Notes under the pieces: model-generated | Told to the model about the DNA's origin: nothing | The model's input: only the letters and a program-made list of their open reading frames with translations | Database searches by the model: none | Shown: positions 9,067 to 17,605 of the stretch, one piece after another | Layout of the letters: the number at the start of each line of letters is the position of its first letter | Position numbering within the stretch: position 1 is the stretch's first letter | From: Planctomycetota bacterium | GTDB lineage: Bacteria; Planctomycetota; UBA8108; UBA1146; JAJFFE01 | Length of the DNA: 49,606 nucleotides | Assembly (NCBI GenBank): GCA_021776775.1 | Contig: JAJFFE010000164.1 | Span: 1-49,606, forward strand | Reading direction: 5' to 3' | Translations under genes and position numbers: made by a program

Positions 9067-11028
9067 TCAGCGATCGAGGGTAGCCAGAATCTGACTCGCC
9101 ATCCCGCGCAGCGTCGCTGACGTATCGCCCGTCGCGATCCACTCGACTGCCTCACGGCTCGACGCGTCGTCGCCCGCTCGCAAGCCGAGGTAGTGAAGCG
9201 CCGCGTGGCGAACCGCTTCCGGATCAGATCCTAGCGCTATCTCGGTCAGCGCCGCCCCGGCCCCAGGTCGCCCCTCGGTAGCAAGCAAGCGGATGGCGTG
9301 ACGGCGTGTCTCCTCGCTGGCGTCGGAGTGGGCGGCGTCGAGCAGCAGATCAGTTGCACCTTCGTCCAGCGTTCGTTCGACCGCTTCGACCGCCGCGCGG
9401 CGAATCCTCTCGTTGCCGTGTGCGACCAAGTCGACCAACGCTTGGGGAGTCGACGTCGGTGCAGCATTGCCGAGCGCCCGTACCGCCACCAGTCGAGTCT
9501 GATCCGAAGCCGTCGGATCGGTCAGCCGTTCGACCATCTGTCTGGTGATCGCGGCGCTACGAGTGGCGTCGCTGTGAACGACCTTGTTGCTCACGACTCC
9601 GAGGATCAACAGCGCGCTGCGACCGAGTGCGTCGCCCCGGGCGTACAACGCCTCGAGTTCTTCGTCGACGGCGGGCAGCGGGTTCTCGACCTGAGCGAAC
9701 GCAGCCAATGCGGTGAAGCGACCACCGTCTGTCCACGAGTCGTCGGTGAAGATGTTGCGCAGTGCCAACTGCGCGGCCGGCGTGCCGGCGGCACCGAACG
9801 CGCCGAACAAGACCGCGGCCATTCCCTTGGGCAGTGCCCCGTACAACTCGCTTACCGCTAGATCGACGGCGTGGTCGGACTCTCGGATCATCTGCGTGAG
9901 TCGGGCCATGGCGGCGACCACGGCGGGATTCGAGACGCCGTGCTTTTCGATGAGCGCGCGAAGCTCGTCGAGTAGAGACTCGATCGATTCGTTCGTGGTC
10001 GGCTCGACCGCGGGGCGACCGGAACGAACGGCGCGAGCGAGTCCGAGCGTCGACACGGTCGCTGCGTCGAACCGTTCTTGCGCATCCGCCGCGCCCGCAA
10101 TCAGTGAGGTCTCGTGACGTTGGTCGGTCAGTGCAAGCGAGAAGTCGATGGCGGCGTCGATGGTGTGCGTGTCATCTTGCAGATCGATGTGCCCCGTGCC
10201 GTGGCTTTGTGCGTTGAGAGGAATGCGGCGAACGCGGTACGTGATGTCTTCGACGATGTCTCCGACCGGGATCGCATTCTGACCGCCGAGTCCGCGAGAC
10301 GTCGAGAGGTGGTGGTGCTTCAGGTACTCAATGCGTGATTTGACGATGGTCTCGGAATCACGCTGGTAGGCGACAAGACAGCGACCGGTGGCGTCGTCCT
10401 CTTCGGTTTCCCATGTGTTGTCCCCGGCGGATTCGGGATAGACGATTTGCCACCGTGCCAGCAGGTCACGCCACAGCAGCTCAGCCTCGGCCGGAATGGC
10501 TTCTGGGAACGCGATGCTCTCGACCTGTCCGCGTGCGCCGACCCGGACGAGAACTTCCCGAGCGAGCTCGCGACCGATCGCGTTTCGATCGGCGGCGCCG
10601 CTCATGTCGTTGGTCAGTGCTGTCACTTGCGCCGACTCGATGCTGAACCCGAACAGTCCGCGGTCGCGATCCGCGGTGTAGACCGCGATGACCAACCGTC
10701 CGGTGGTACTGCTCGAGTACGACGAATGGCTTTCGTGGACCGCCGGTTGCGCGGCACCGTCGACGGGATTGAAGACGGACTGCATGGTGACATCGACGAC
10801 TCGAGTTTGATCGAGCCGATACTGCAGGCGGTCGCCGGGTCGGTAGCCGTGCAACTCGGAGTCGGCGGCTCCGGGAATCTCGTGTGACTCGACGATGCTA
10901 TCGAACGACGGTGCTGTTGATTCGGCGACCGAACGGACCGTGCGTGCGGCGTCGTCCGACGTCGTGGGCCAGAGTGTGGCGACGACCAAGGTTGCAATGA
11001 CGAGTGAGGCGAGGGTAGCGCGGATCAT
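9067..11028 (-). CDS. Secreted HEAT-repeat protein (vitellogenin-N-like architecture)
   Basis: About 653 residues from the ATG at 11028, which gives an uncleaved or cleaved export helix (MIRATLASLVIATLVVATLW). An upstream GTG at 11058 is possible but adds only a polar leader. After a beta-rich N-terminal half containing YRPGDRLQYRLDQ, the C-terminal half (from about residue 400) is a series of HEAT/armadillo-like helical pairs, for example VRALGNAAPTSTPQALVDLV and RRAAVEAVERTLDEGATDLL. A beta-barrel followed by a helical superhelix resembles the lipovitellin N-terminal module, but this is only a likeness by eye. Extracytoplasmic scaffold is the safest description. Confidence 0.75.
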   Translation of the reverse strand: MIRATLASLVIATLVVATLWPTTSDDAARTVRSVAESTAPSFDSIVESHEIPGAADSELHGYRPGDRLQYRLDQTRVVDVTMQSVFNPVDGAAQPAVHESHSSYSSSTTGRLVIAVYTADRDRGLFGFSIESAQVTALTNDMSGAADRNAIGRELAREVLVRVGARGQVESIAFPEAIPAEAELLWRDLLARWQIVYPESAGDNTWETEEDDATGRCLVAYQRDSETIVKSRIEYLKHHHLSTSRGLGGQNAIPVGDIVEDITYRVRRIPLNAQSHGTGHIDLQDDTHTIDAAIDFSLALTDQRHETSLIAGAADAQERFDAATVSTLGLARAVRSGRPAVEPTTNESIESLLDELRALIEKHGVSNPAVVAAMARLTQMIRESDHAVDLAVSELYGALPKGMAAVLFGAFGAAGTPAAQLALRNIFTDDSWTDGGRFTALAAFAQVENPLPAVDEELEALYARGDALGRSALLILGVVSNKVVHSDATRSAAITRQMVERLTDPTASDQTRLVAVRALGNAAPTSTPQALVDLVAHGNERIRRAAVEAVERTLDEGATDLLLDAAHSDASEETRRHAIRLLATEGRPGAGAALTEIALGSDPEAVRHAALHYLGLRAGDDASSREAVEWIATGDTSATLRGMASQILATLDR

Positions 11029-11106
11029 GGTAGCCGTCCGTTCTGGCGTTTCGTTCACGCTAGTGTGTAGAGAGTGGGGGGTCTGGAAGGTATGTCGGTC
11101 ACGAAG

Positions 11107-11135
11107 GCGGGGAGCCTCGGATCGAAGCTCCCCGC
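11107..11135 (-). terminator. Strong hairpin after the polyproline protein gene
   Basis: GCGGGGAGC and GCTCCCCGC form a perfect 9-bp GC-rich stem with an 11-nt loop, starting 13 bp beyond the stop codon at 11148. No long U-run follows, so it is either a weak intrinsic terminator or a transcript-end stabiliser between two minus-strand genes. Confidence 0.5.
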
Positions 11136-11147
11136 TTGGTTCTTAGA

Positions 11148-12092
11148 TCACAGTTCGAAGAGCGTGACTGACGATTCGCCGAAGGAGAACTCGGCGACAC
11201 TGATACACCCAGAGGAACAGAACGCCTCAGCGCACCCCTTGATTTCGATCTCGACCGCCGTGAAGTCGAGCGTCACCAAGCCATTCGCTTCGTGCGGAAA
11301 GATCTGCACGCCGGCTTCGATCTGCGTGTCGAAGAGTTTCAGCTCGACGACCCCGCCGACCCAGAAGCACGTGAAGCCGATTCCGGCGTAGCCCTCGCCT
11401 TGCACCCATCCCCCGAACGATGCGGTTCCTCCGGCGGGAAGGCTCGACGTGAGAGCGGCGTACCCGTCGTAGCCGACGCCGATGTTGATTCCGAGCGTGA
11501 CCGGAACGCCAATCGGGTAGACGGTGATTTCACCTTCGAAGAGGGTGATCGTTCCCTCGTCGCTGAAGAACTCGAAGTTGGGATCATCTTCTTCGAAGAT
11601 CGTGATCGGCCCGAGCTTGAAGAGAATGCTCGACTCGCTGTCGCCGCCGTCGACGTACTGCGACTCCGCGCCGAGATACAACGCATTGAGTGTGGCGCCC
11701 AACGCTTTCAAGTCGACGTCGACGTGCAGATCATAGGAGGCGGTCTCGGGGACATCGTACGAACCGTTGAAGCATTCCGGGTGCCCCGACGCTTCCATGG
11801 TCAGCTCCGCCACGATACCGGCGGACGAGTTGCCGTAGTTGAGTTCGTGGCTTCCGCCCCAACTCGTCGTCGCCGGTCCACACTCGTTGAACAGCACTTC
11901 GGTCGGACCCACGTAAGGCGGAAGCGTCCACGGGGGCGGGGGCGGCGGAGGCGGCGGGGGCGGCGGCGGAAGGATAATAATGTAACCACCAAAGCCCCAC
12001 TGTGCGTCGGCCGGAAACGCTGTCAAAGCGGTGCCCGAAAGACTCGCCATGGCAAGCAAGGCGAGGAAGAGTCGTGATCGGTTGCGAAGCAT
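11148..12092 (-). CDS. Secreted protein with a 13-proline tract, unknown
   Basis: A 314-residue exported protein. The start is ATG 12092, with GGGAG a few bases upstream and a classical signal peptide (MLRNRSRLFLALLAMASLSG, cleavage near ADAQ); the frame continues upstream without a signal. Directly after the mature N-terminus comes a run of 13 consecutive prolines (codons at about 11936-11974, mixed CCG/CCC/CCT) ending in WTLPPY. The rest is a beta-rich, Gly/Asp/Glu-rich domain low in Lys, with Cys near the C-terminus (CAEAFCSSGC). No family recognised. The tract would need elongation factor P for translation and could span or decorate the cell envelope. Confidence 0.75.
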   Translation of the reverse strand: MLRNRSRLFLALLAMASLSGTALTAFPADAQWGFGGYIIILPPPPPPPPPPPPPWTLPPYVGPTEVLFNECGPATTSWGGSHELNYGNSSAGIVAELTMEASGHPECFNGSYDVPETASYDLHVDVDLKALGATLNALYLGAESQYVDGGDSESSILFKLGPITIFEEDDPNFEFFSDEGTITLFEGEITVYPIGVPVTLGINIGVGYDGYAALTSSLPAGGTASFGGWVQGEGYAGIGFTCFWVGGVVELKLFDTQIEAGVQIFPHEANGLVTLDFTAVEIEIKGCAEAFCSSGCISVAEFSFGESSVTLFEL

Positions 12093-12281
12093 TCGGTAGC
12101 TCCCTTTCGTGTGCAGCCGTGTCGGAGGCGGCTCGCCTCCTCCGCCGGTTCGTCCGGCAGTCAAAGGCAGTGCGAAAAGGGGGCTAGTCGGGGCCAAGGA
12201 AAGTTCTAAGTTGTCAGCTTGATATTGGTTAACGGCGTCGTGCTCTGACTCTCCCGGGAGAACGCGGCGGTCGTTCGTTCA

Positions 12282-13622
12282 TCACGGTCGCCACTGGCGA
12301 ATCAGAGCAGTGAGCTCTTCGACGAGCTCGGGTCGTTTCGAGGCCAGGTCCACCCTCTCGTGCGGGTCCATCTCGAGATCGAAGAGTTGCGGCTGATCTC
12401 CGGCGGGGGGGTATCTCATTCTTCCGCGACGGCCGTCATACGTCAGGACGCACTTGCTGTGGCCGCGGATCACCCAACGATGAATCAGAGACGCGCGAGG
12501 GTTGCGAATGTCCGCGATGTCGTGCGCGAAGCTTTCGCCGAAGATCCTGTCGCGCGTGAGAGGCTCAGCCCGGCGCAGGTAGGGCAGGAGATTCAAACCC
12601 GGGAGGCGAGCGGGGACCTCGACGCCAGCGGCCGCGAGGATGGTCGGCACGATGTCGATACTGCTGCAGAGCTCCGGGCGATCCGCCGCTTTGATCTGGC
12701 CGGGCCAGCGAACGATGATGGGGGTGCGGACTCCTCCTTCGTAGGGGCTTCGCTTGGAACGCGGTGCGTATCCACCCTTTGGTTTTTGGATCCAGCCGTT
12801 GTCGGTGACGTAGATGACAAGGGTACGTTCGGCGACGCCCTTCTTCTCGAGTCGATCGAGGAGTTGTCCGCAGGTTTCATCGAACCACTCACACATCGCG
12901 TAGTAAGACGCGATCGCCTTGGGGCGTCCCGCCTTCTCGTACTTGGCCAACAGCCGGGGGGGCGGGTTGTGTGGTGTGTGGGGGAGGAACGGCGCGTACC
13001 ACACGAAGAAGGGTCGGTCCGCTTCGATCGCACCGTCGATGAAATGATTGAGCGGCTGCATCCCACTGCGCCCTATGGCCAATCCGTCGTCGCCGTGTCG
13101 TCCCCCCTTGCCGGGATAACCGCGAGTCATTCCGTGAGTGAATCCGCCACGTCCAAAACTACCCTCCCACCACTTCCCGCACTGGAAGCTGAGGTAGCCG
13201 CGCGAAGACAGCAGGCGCGGTAGCGTGGGGGTCGTGTCGATGTTCGAGATCAACAGCTCGCGGACCGGCTTGCCGGAGGTGACCGCATGCTGCTGGTTCT
13301 CCGGAGTGGCAGCGGGGTCGTTACCCGTGATGAGATTTTGATGCGCGTAGAGACCCGTAGCTAATGTCATCAGCGACGGTCGACACAACGCGGTGGGAAC
13401 GTATCCCCGTCGAAACGTGACACCTTGCGCAGCAAGCTGATCGATGTGCGGCGTACGGATTTCGGGATGCCCCATGAACCCGTAGTCGGTCCACGCCTGA
13501 TCGTCCGAGATGATCAAAATGATGTTGGGTGGAGACTCCGCTGCCTGCGCCGCGAGCACGAATCCGAGGATCACGATTGCCGCGACGCAACACGATCGTT
13601 TCATGGTCGTTCTTTCGTTCAT
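12282..13622 (-). CDS. Secreted sulfatase (alkaline phosphatase superfamily)
   Basis: A 446-residue type I sulfatase. It has a signal peptide (CCVAAIVILGFVLAAQA), metal-binding IISDDQ (about 38-43), the modification site at Cys80 in CRPSLMTLATG, and the VTDNGW and K-rich segments of the active site. The family uses a formylglycine made from that Cys to cleave sulfate esters from polysaccharides. The usual CxPxR site is CRPSL here, with Leu in place of Arg. The start ATG 13622 overlaps the stop of the upstream TPR gene (ATGA), which supports translational coupling; an internal ATG at 13604 would also keep the signal peptide. The substrate is unknown. Confidence 0.92.
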   Translation of the reverse strand: MNERTTMKRSCCVAAIVILGFVLAAQAAESPPNIILIISDDQAWTDYGFMGHPEIRTPHIDQLAAQGVTFRRGYVPTALCRPSLMTLATGLYAHQNLITGNDPAATPENQQHAVTSGKPVRELLISNIDTTPTLPRLLSSRGYLSFQCGKWWEGSFGRGGFTHGMTRGYPGKGGRHGDDGLAIGRSGMQPLNHFIDGAIEADRPFFVWYAPFLPHTPHNPPPRLLAKYEKAGRPKAIASYYAMCEWFDETCGQLLDRLEKKGVAERTLVIYVTDNGWIQKPKGGYAPRSKRSPYEGGVRTPIIVRWPGQIKAADRPELCSSIDIVPTILAAAGVEVPARLPGLNLLPYLRRAEPLTRDRIFGESFAHDIADIRNPRASLIHRWVIRGHSKCVLTYDGRRGRMRYPPAGDQPQLFDLEMDPHERVDLASKRPELVEELTALIRQWRP

Positions 13623-14674
13623 GTTGCAGCGCGTGTAGGCAGGAACGCTGAAGATCCTCCAAGGGTAGCGGAGGTGCGAAGAGATACCGACTTCACGGTC
13701 GTCTTCGAGCCGTCAGCCGCCTTCTTGCAGCGGTCGATGGTCTCTTGCATCTGTTTGATCGTCGACTTGTTCGCGCGTTTGTTGACTTCGAGATCTTTGA
13801 TCATCGCCTCCGCTAGTTCGATGGCCTTGTCGTTCTCGCTCAGTCCTTCGAGCGCCGCGATGTAGTTGATTCGGATCGTCCAACGGATGCCCCCTTGGCC
13901 GCTCTTCTGCGCCTCTTCCCAAAGGGGTTCGAGCGCGGACTTCGCTTCGTCGAACTCCTCCTTCTGCAGGTGAACGGCGGCGAGGTTGTTTCGCAGGATG
14001 GCGCGGATGCCACTTTCGGGGTGGTGTGCTTCGATTCGGGCCAACGTGTCCCGAAGGATAGGAACCGCCTCGTCGCCCTGGTCCGTCTCGATCATACAAG
14101 CAGCCACGCCGAGTGCGGCGTGCAGGGTGCTGATGTGGTCTTTGCCGAGCCGCTTCGTTCGTTCGTCGAAACACTCCTTGTAAGCGTCCCCGCTCAACTC
14201 GTACAGCGACATGCCGTGGCAGGACAGCCCGATGCTTTCGAGCCGGTTCGATCGTTCCTCGCCCGTCCACCACTCTTGGGTCTTCGCAATGGCATCTCGA
14301 ACGACCTTCGTGGCTGGCTTGGGCTTCTTCAGTGACATGTGGCACTCGGCCAAACTGAGTAGTCGTCGGATGTGTCCGGGGTCACGAGCAGGCAGTGTCT
14401 TGCGCTCGATCTTCTGCAAGCGTCGTTGCCATTTGAGTGCCTTCTTGTATTCGGCCAAGTCAACCAAGACGCGGGCGTATCGCGAGATCGCACTGATCAC
14501 CGCCGGGTCGGTTTCCTTTTGCGACTTGAGCAACTTATCGACCTCGGCTTCGATCTCCTTCTTCTGTCGCAGTAGCTCGTTCCGGCCGGTCGAGACTTGC
14601 CCGTGGGCAACCGCCGTCAGCAGGAGCACTACGGCGAGCACGCCGGTCGATAGTCGGGGAAGTCGTGAGGACAT
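13619..14674 (-). CDS. Secreted TPR-repeat protein
   Basis: About 351 residues from the ATG at 14674, chosen because it opens a signal peptide (MSSRLPRLSTGVLAVVLLL, cleavage near VAHGQ); an in-frame codon 30 bp upstream is less suitable. The mature protein starts with a charged helix (KKEIEAEVDKLLKSQKE) and continues with tetratricopeptide-like helix pairs resembling kinesin-light-chain TPRs, for example around LRNNLAAVHLQKEEFDEAKS. It is a periplasmic or extracytoplasmic scaffold. Its stop overlaps the start of the sulfatase by ATGA, so the two are made together; it may bind or localise the sulfatase (inference). Confidence 0.8.
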   Translation of the reverse strand: MSSRLPRLSTGVLAVVLLLTAVAHGQVSTGRNELLRQKKEIEAEVDKLLKSQKETDPAVISAISRYARVLVDLAEYKKALKWQRRLQKIERKTLPARDPGHIRRLLSLAECHMSLKKPKPATKVVRDAIAKTQEWWTGEERSNRLESIGLSCHGMSLYELSGDAYKECFDERTKRLGKDHISTLHAALGVAACMIETDQGDEAVPILRDTLARIEAHHPESGIRAILRNNLAAVHLQKEEFDEAKSALEPLWEEAQKSGQGGIRWTIRINYIAALEGLSENDKAIELAEAMIKDLEVNKRANKSTIKQMQETIDRCKKAADGSKTTVKSVSLRTSATLGGSSAFLPTRAAT

Positions 14675-14932
14675 AGGCAATCCGCTTCTCTCTCGGGTGC
14701 GCAACGGCGAGCCGCAAGTGTAGACGCAAAGGATCCGGCCGCAAAGTCGGCGGCCCGGTGAGTTGTGACGGGGCGGGCTAGATACGACCTGCTCGGCTCT
14801 GTGCCATCCCCAGGAAATCTGCGGCTTTGGCGACGGATTGGAGGAGTTTGCACTCCGAGCGGCGCGAGGAATCTAGTAAACAGAGCGCACTGCATTTGCC
14901 CTGAACCGCGTTGCGACCGACGAGGAGGTTGC

Positions 14933-15754
14933 GTGTCATCCACCCATGACTTTCACGAATTCGAACACGACGGTTGGAACAACCACGAGGTGTGCGAAAG
15001 CTACGATCGCGCTTTCGGCACCGTCACGATTCAGTCCGTACCCGCTCTGCTCGACGCTGCCGGCGTGGTCTCCGGCTCTCGCGTTTTGGATGTCTGTACC
15101 GGAGCTGGGTACGCGGCTGGCTTGGCGGCAACCCGAGGGGCAACCGCGACGGGTGTCGACTTTTCAGATGCCCAGGTCAAGCTTGCCCAAGAGTACTACG
15201 GCGACGCTACCTTTCAGGTGTGCGACGGCGAGAGGTTGCCCTTTGCTGACGCCTCGTTCGACGCGGTGGTCAACAGTATCGGCCTGCCTCACTTCGCCGC
15301 CCCGGACGAAGCCCTGGCCGAATCATGTCGAGTGCTCTGCTCGGGCGGACGCATCGCGTTCACCGTCTATGAAACGCCGGACAAGGCGATCGGGTTTGGT
15401 GCGATCTACGAAGCGGTTCAGGCACACGGCTCACTCGACATAGCGCTCCCGGCTGGGCCGGACTTCTACGCGTTCAGCGACCGTGTCGCATCGAAGAAGC
15501 GGCTCGAAGACGCCGGGTTTACGGATGTGTCGTTTGCCACGATCGATCAAACGTGGCGGCCCGCCAATCCGGACGAAGCCATCCTCGCCGTGCGCGAAGG
15601 GTCGGTTCGTGCTGGCGCAACACTCAACGCTCAAACTGCCGAAGCGCTGCCGGCGATCCGTGCCGCGATCTGGAAACGATTCGATTCGTTCAAGAACGGC
15701 GATCGCTACGAAATCCCCATGCCTGTCGTCCTCGCCTCCGCGGTCCGGCCGTAA
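14933..15754 (+). CDS. Class I SAM-dependent methyltransferase
   Basis: A 273-residue methyltransferase. The GTG at 14933 is the start because a strong GAGGAGG sits at 14922-14928; the upstream part of the open frame is not protein-like. SAM-binding motif I is VLDVCTGAGYAAGLA (about residues 47-61), followed by the acidic ATGVDFSDAQ and by motif IV/post-I FDAVVNSIGLPHF. It belongs to the UbiE/Methyltransf_11 type acting on small molecules. The sequence around GGRIAFTVYE is the usual post-motif. Substrate unknown. It is convergent with the next gene, 69 bp away, with a run of ten G (15796-15805) between. Confidence 0.85.
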   Translation: MSSTHDFHEFEHDGWNNHEVCESYDRAFGTVTIQSVPALLDAAGVVSGSRVLDVCTGAGYAAGLAATRGATATGVDFSDAQVKLAQEYYGDATFQVCDGERLPFADASFDAVVNSIGLPHFAAPDEALAESCRVLCSGGRIAFTVYETPDKAIGFGAIYEAVQAHGSLDIALPAGPDFYAFSDRVASKKRLEDAGFTDVSFATIDQTWRPANPDEAILAVREGSVRAGATLNAQTAEALPAIRAAIWKRFDSFKNGDRYEIPMPVVLASAVRP

Positions 15755-15823
15755 CGTCCGCGCGAGGCATCGTCCGTTTGACTGGCGCAGCAGTCGGGGG
15801 GGGGGGCGCGAAGGAAGCTGAAA

Positions 15824-16531
15824 CTACTTCGCGGTGCCAAGAACTATGGCGTAGTCCTTGTTCGGCGCCCGCCGAGCCAGGAGTTCGACCGCTCCCGCGC
15901 GACTGTGGATCATGCGACCGAGGCGCCGCGCTTCTTTCTTGTCGTCGGTTGCGGGGGTCGCTTCGGGCCAGCTCCACACCCGTACCAAGCTACCCTTCTT
16001 GAGCGGCGTGTTGGGCCCCGGGGTGACGACGAACGCAATCTTGTCGATGCCGACTTGCATGTTGACGCCGTCGAGCGAGTGGCGAGTTCCCTTTCCGCTC
16101 TGCTGAAGAACGCCGCGCTTCCATTTCAGCTTGGCGAGCTTCTGTTTCTTCGTGAGTGCCGGCGGTCGAAACGGCCCTTGAACGATCGCGCTGATGGAAG
16201 CGTACTGTTCGTCTAGGCTATCGCCCGTACCTTCACCATTGACGCGTTCCTGGAAGCGACACAGCACGTGGACATCCATGCCCGACTGCAACTTGGCGAT
16301 AGTTTTCACGCTGTGAAGCAGCCGCGCGGCCGTCAGCGCATTGGTTATTCGGTGTGTCTTCGGCCCAACTTTGACGAGCGCGACCTGACCGTCTTCTTCA
16401 AACCCCGTAATCTTGCCGATATGCGGCTCGGCGCCGCTAAGATCTATCTGCGGCCGGGGGGACTGGGATTGGGAGGCGGTGGGAATCAGCGCAGCCAGCA
16501 GAAGACACGTGAGAAACACGGGGACCTCCAT
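15824..16531 (-). CDS. Small secreted protein, unknown
   Basis: About 235 residues from the ATG at 16531, which gives a signal peptide (MEVPVFLTCLLLAALIPTAS). A TTG at 16540 is also in frame but less likely. The mature protein is basic, with a beta-rich first half (IGKITGFEEDGQVALVKVG) and a Lys-rich centre (LTKKQKLAKLKWKRG). No family is recognised. It is divergent from the dockerin-like protein gene, with 237 bp between them that must hold both promoters. Confidence 0.65.
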   Translation of the reverse strand: MEVPVFLTCLLLAALIPTASQSQSPRPQIDLSGAEPHIGKITGFEEDGQVALVKVGPKTHRITNALTAARLLHSVKTIAKLQSGMDVHVLCRFQERVNGEGTGDSLDEQYASISAIVQGPFRPPALTKKQKLAKLKWKRGVLQQSGKGTRHSLDGVNMQVGIDKIAFVVTPGPNTPLKKGSLVRVWSWPEATPATDDKKEARRLGRMIHSRAGAVELLARRAPNKDYAIVLGTAK

Positions 16532-16768
16532 AGTCGCCAACCATCTTCACACGTCAGGGCTATCGAGTCTAGCGACTCCTCGCGCCGCACAGCAGGTAGA
16601 AGCCTGGCCGAAACGTTCGAGGTACCGTCAGCGGCGGTCTTCGGGGCCCGGCGTTCGGGCGCCGTGTGTTTCTATGACGAGACTCTCTACGCCTGCTATG
16701 CTCTCTTGAGCTAGAGCACCTTCGCTCGAAGAGCGTTCGTCAAACCAGTCACGAACCTAGGGGGTCGC

Positions 16769-17449
16769 ATGTCGTCTTCAAATCGTGGACTTCTCTTCTG
16801 CACTCTTCTCGCTTCGTTCGCGCTCGCTTCTCCACTGCTGGCCAACATCCAGATCGACTTCCCGAACGGTGGGGAGAGTTTCTCGGTCGACGATGACGTC
16901 ACCATTCAGTGGACAGTGATCGCTCCGTTTCCGACCCAAGACTGGGACATCTATTATTCGACCTCCGGGGCGTCGGGTCCTTGGACGACGATTGCGCTCA
17001 ATGTACCGGTCTCCGGATCGGTCTGGGCGGGCACTGTTCACACCTACGATTGGACTGTGCCATCGGCCGCCGCCAGTCCGACGGTGTGGGTCCGAGTCGT
17101 TCAGGATAACTCGGGATTGGACTTCGAAGACGTGTCGAATGCTCCGTTCGAAGTTCAGGGAGCGGACGTTCAGTTTTGCCGAGGCGACGCGAACGCCGAT
17201 GGCGGTTTCGATATTGCCGACGCAATCTACACGCTCGCCGCGTTGTTCGTTCCGGGATCGCCGGTGCTGACCTGTGTTGACGCCGCCGACAGCAACGACG
17301 ACGGATCATTCGACATCTCCGACGCGATCTACTCGCTCTCTGCGCAGTTCGTCAGCGGTGCGCCCGTCCTGTCTGCCCCGTTTGGCGCTTGCGGGATCGA
17401 CCCCACGACCGACACACTAGACTGCGCTGCGTTCGCTCCTTGCCCTTGA
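16769..17449 (+). CDS. Secreted protein with Ig-like domain and paired dockerin-like repeats
   Basis: A 226-residue exported protein. After the signal peptide (LLFCTLLASFALASPLLA) comes a Ser-Thr-rich Kre9/Knh1-type Ig-like domain starting PNGGESFSVDDDVTIQW. The C-terminus carries two calcium-loop repeats with the dockerin pattern: GDANADGGFDIADAIYTLAA and DSNDDGSFDISDAIYSLSA, ending in a Cys-containing tail (CGIDPTTDTLDC). Paired repeats of this kind are a common C-terminal module of planctomycete secreted proteins and probably serve in surface attachment or assembly. No cohesin is seen in the window. The start ATG has AGGGGG close upstream. Confidence 0.85.
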   Translation: MSSSNRGLLFCTLLASFALASPLLANIQIDFPNGGESFSVDDDVTIQWTVIAPFPTQDWDIYYSTSGASGPWTTIALNVPVSGSVWAGTVHTYDWTVPSAAASPTVWVRVVQDNSGLDFEDVSNAPFEVQGADVQFCRGDANADGGFDIADAIYTLAALFVPGSPVLTCVDAADSNDDGSFDISDAIYSLSAQFVSGAPVLSAPFGACGIDPTTDTLDCAAFAPCP

Positions 17450-17605
17450 GGGCGGGCCCACTTCTCGCCTCGAGTTGAGTTCTACTTCTTCAAGAAGGAG
17501 CAATGCAGAGATTCGCGGGAAGTGCAGCCTGAGCGGTTTCGCGTGATGAATGATCCGAGGTGCGGCTCCTATCGAAGACGCGGGAATCCGAACGCGAGCC
17601 CTCTG

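Noticed and set aside
12360..13223. Plus-strand open frame opposite the sulfatase
   Set aside because: The minus frame has full sulfatase motifs.
15796..15805. Run of ten G between convergent genes
   Set aside because: Homopolymer with no paired structure; perhaps a slippage site but no gene is affected.
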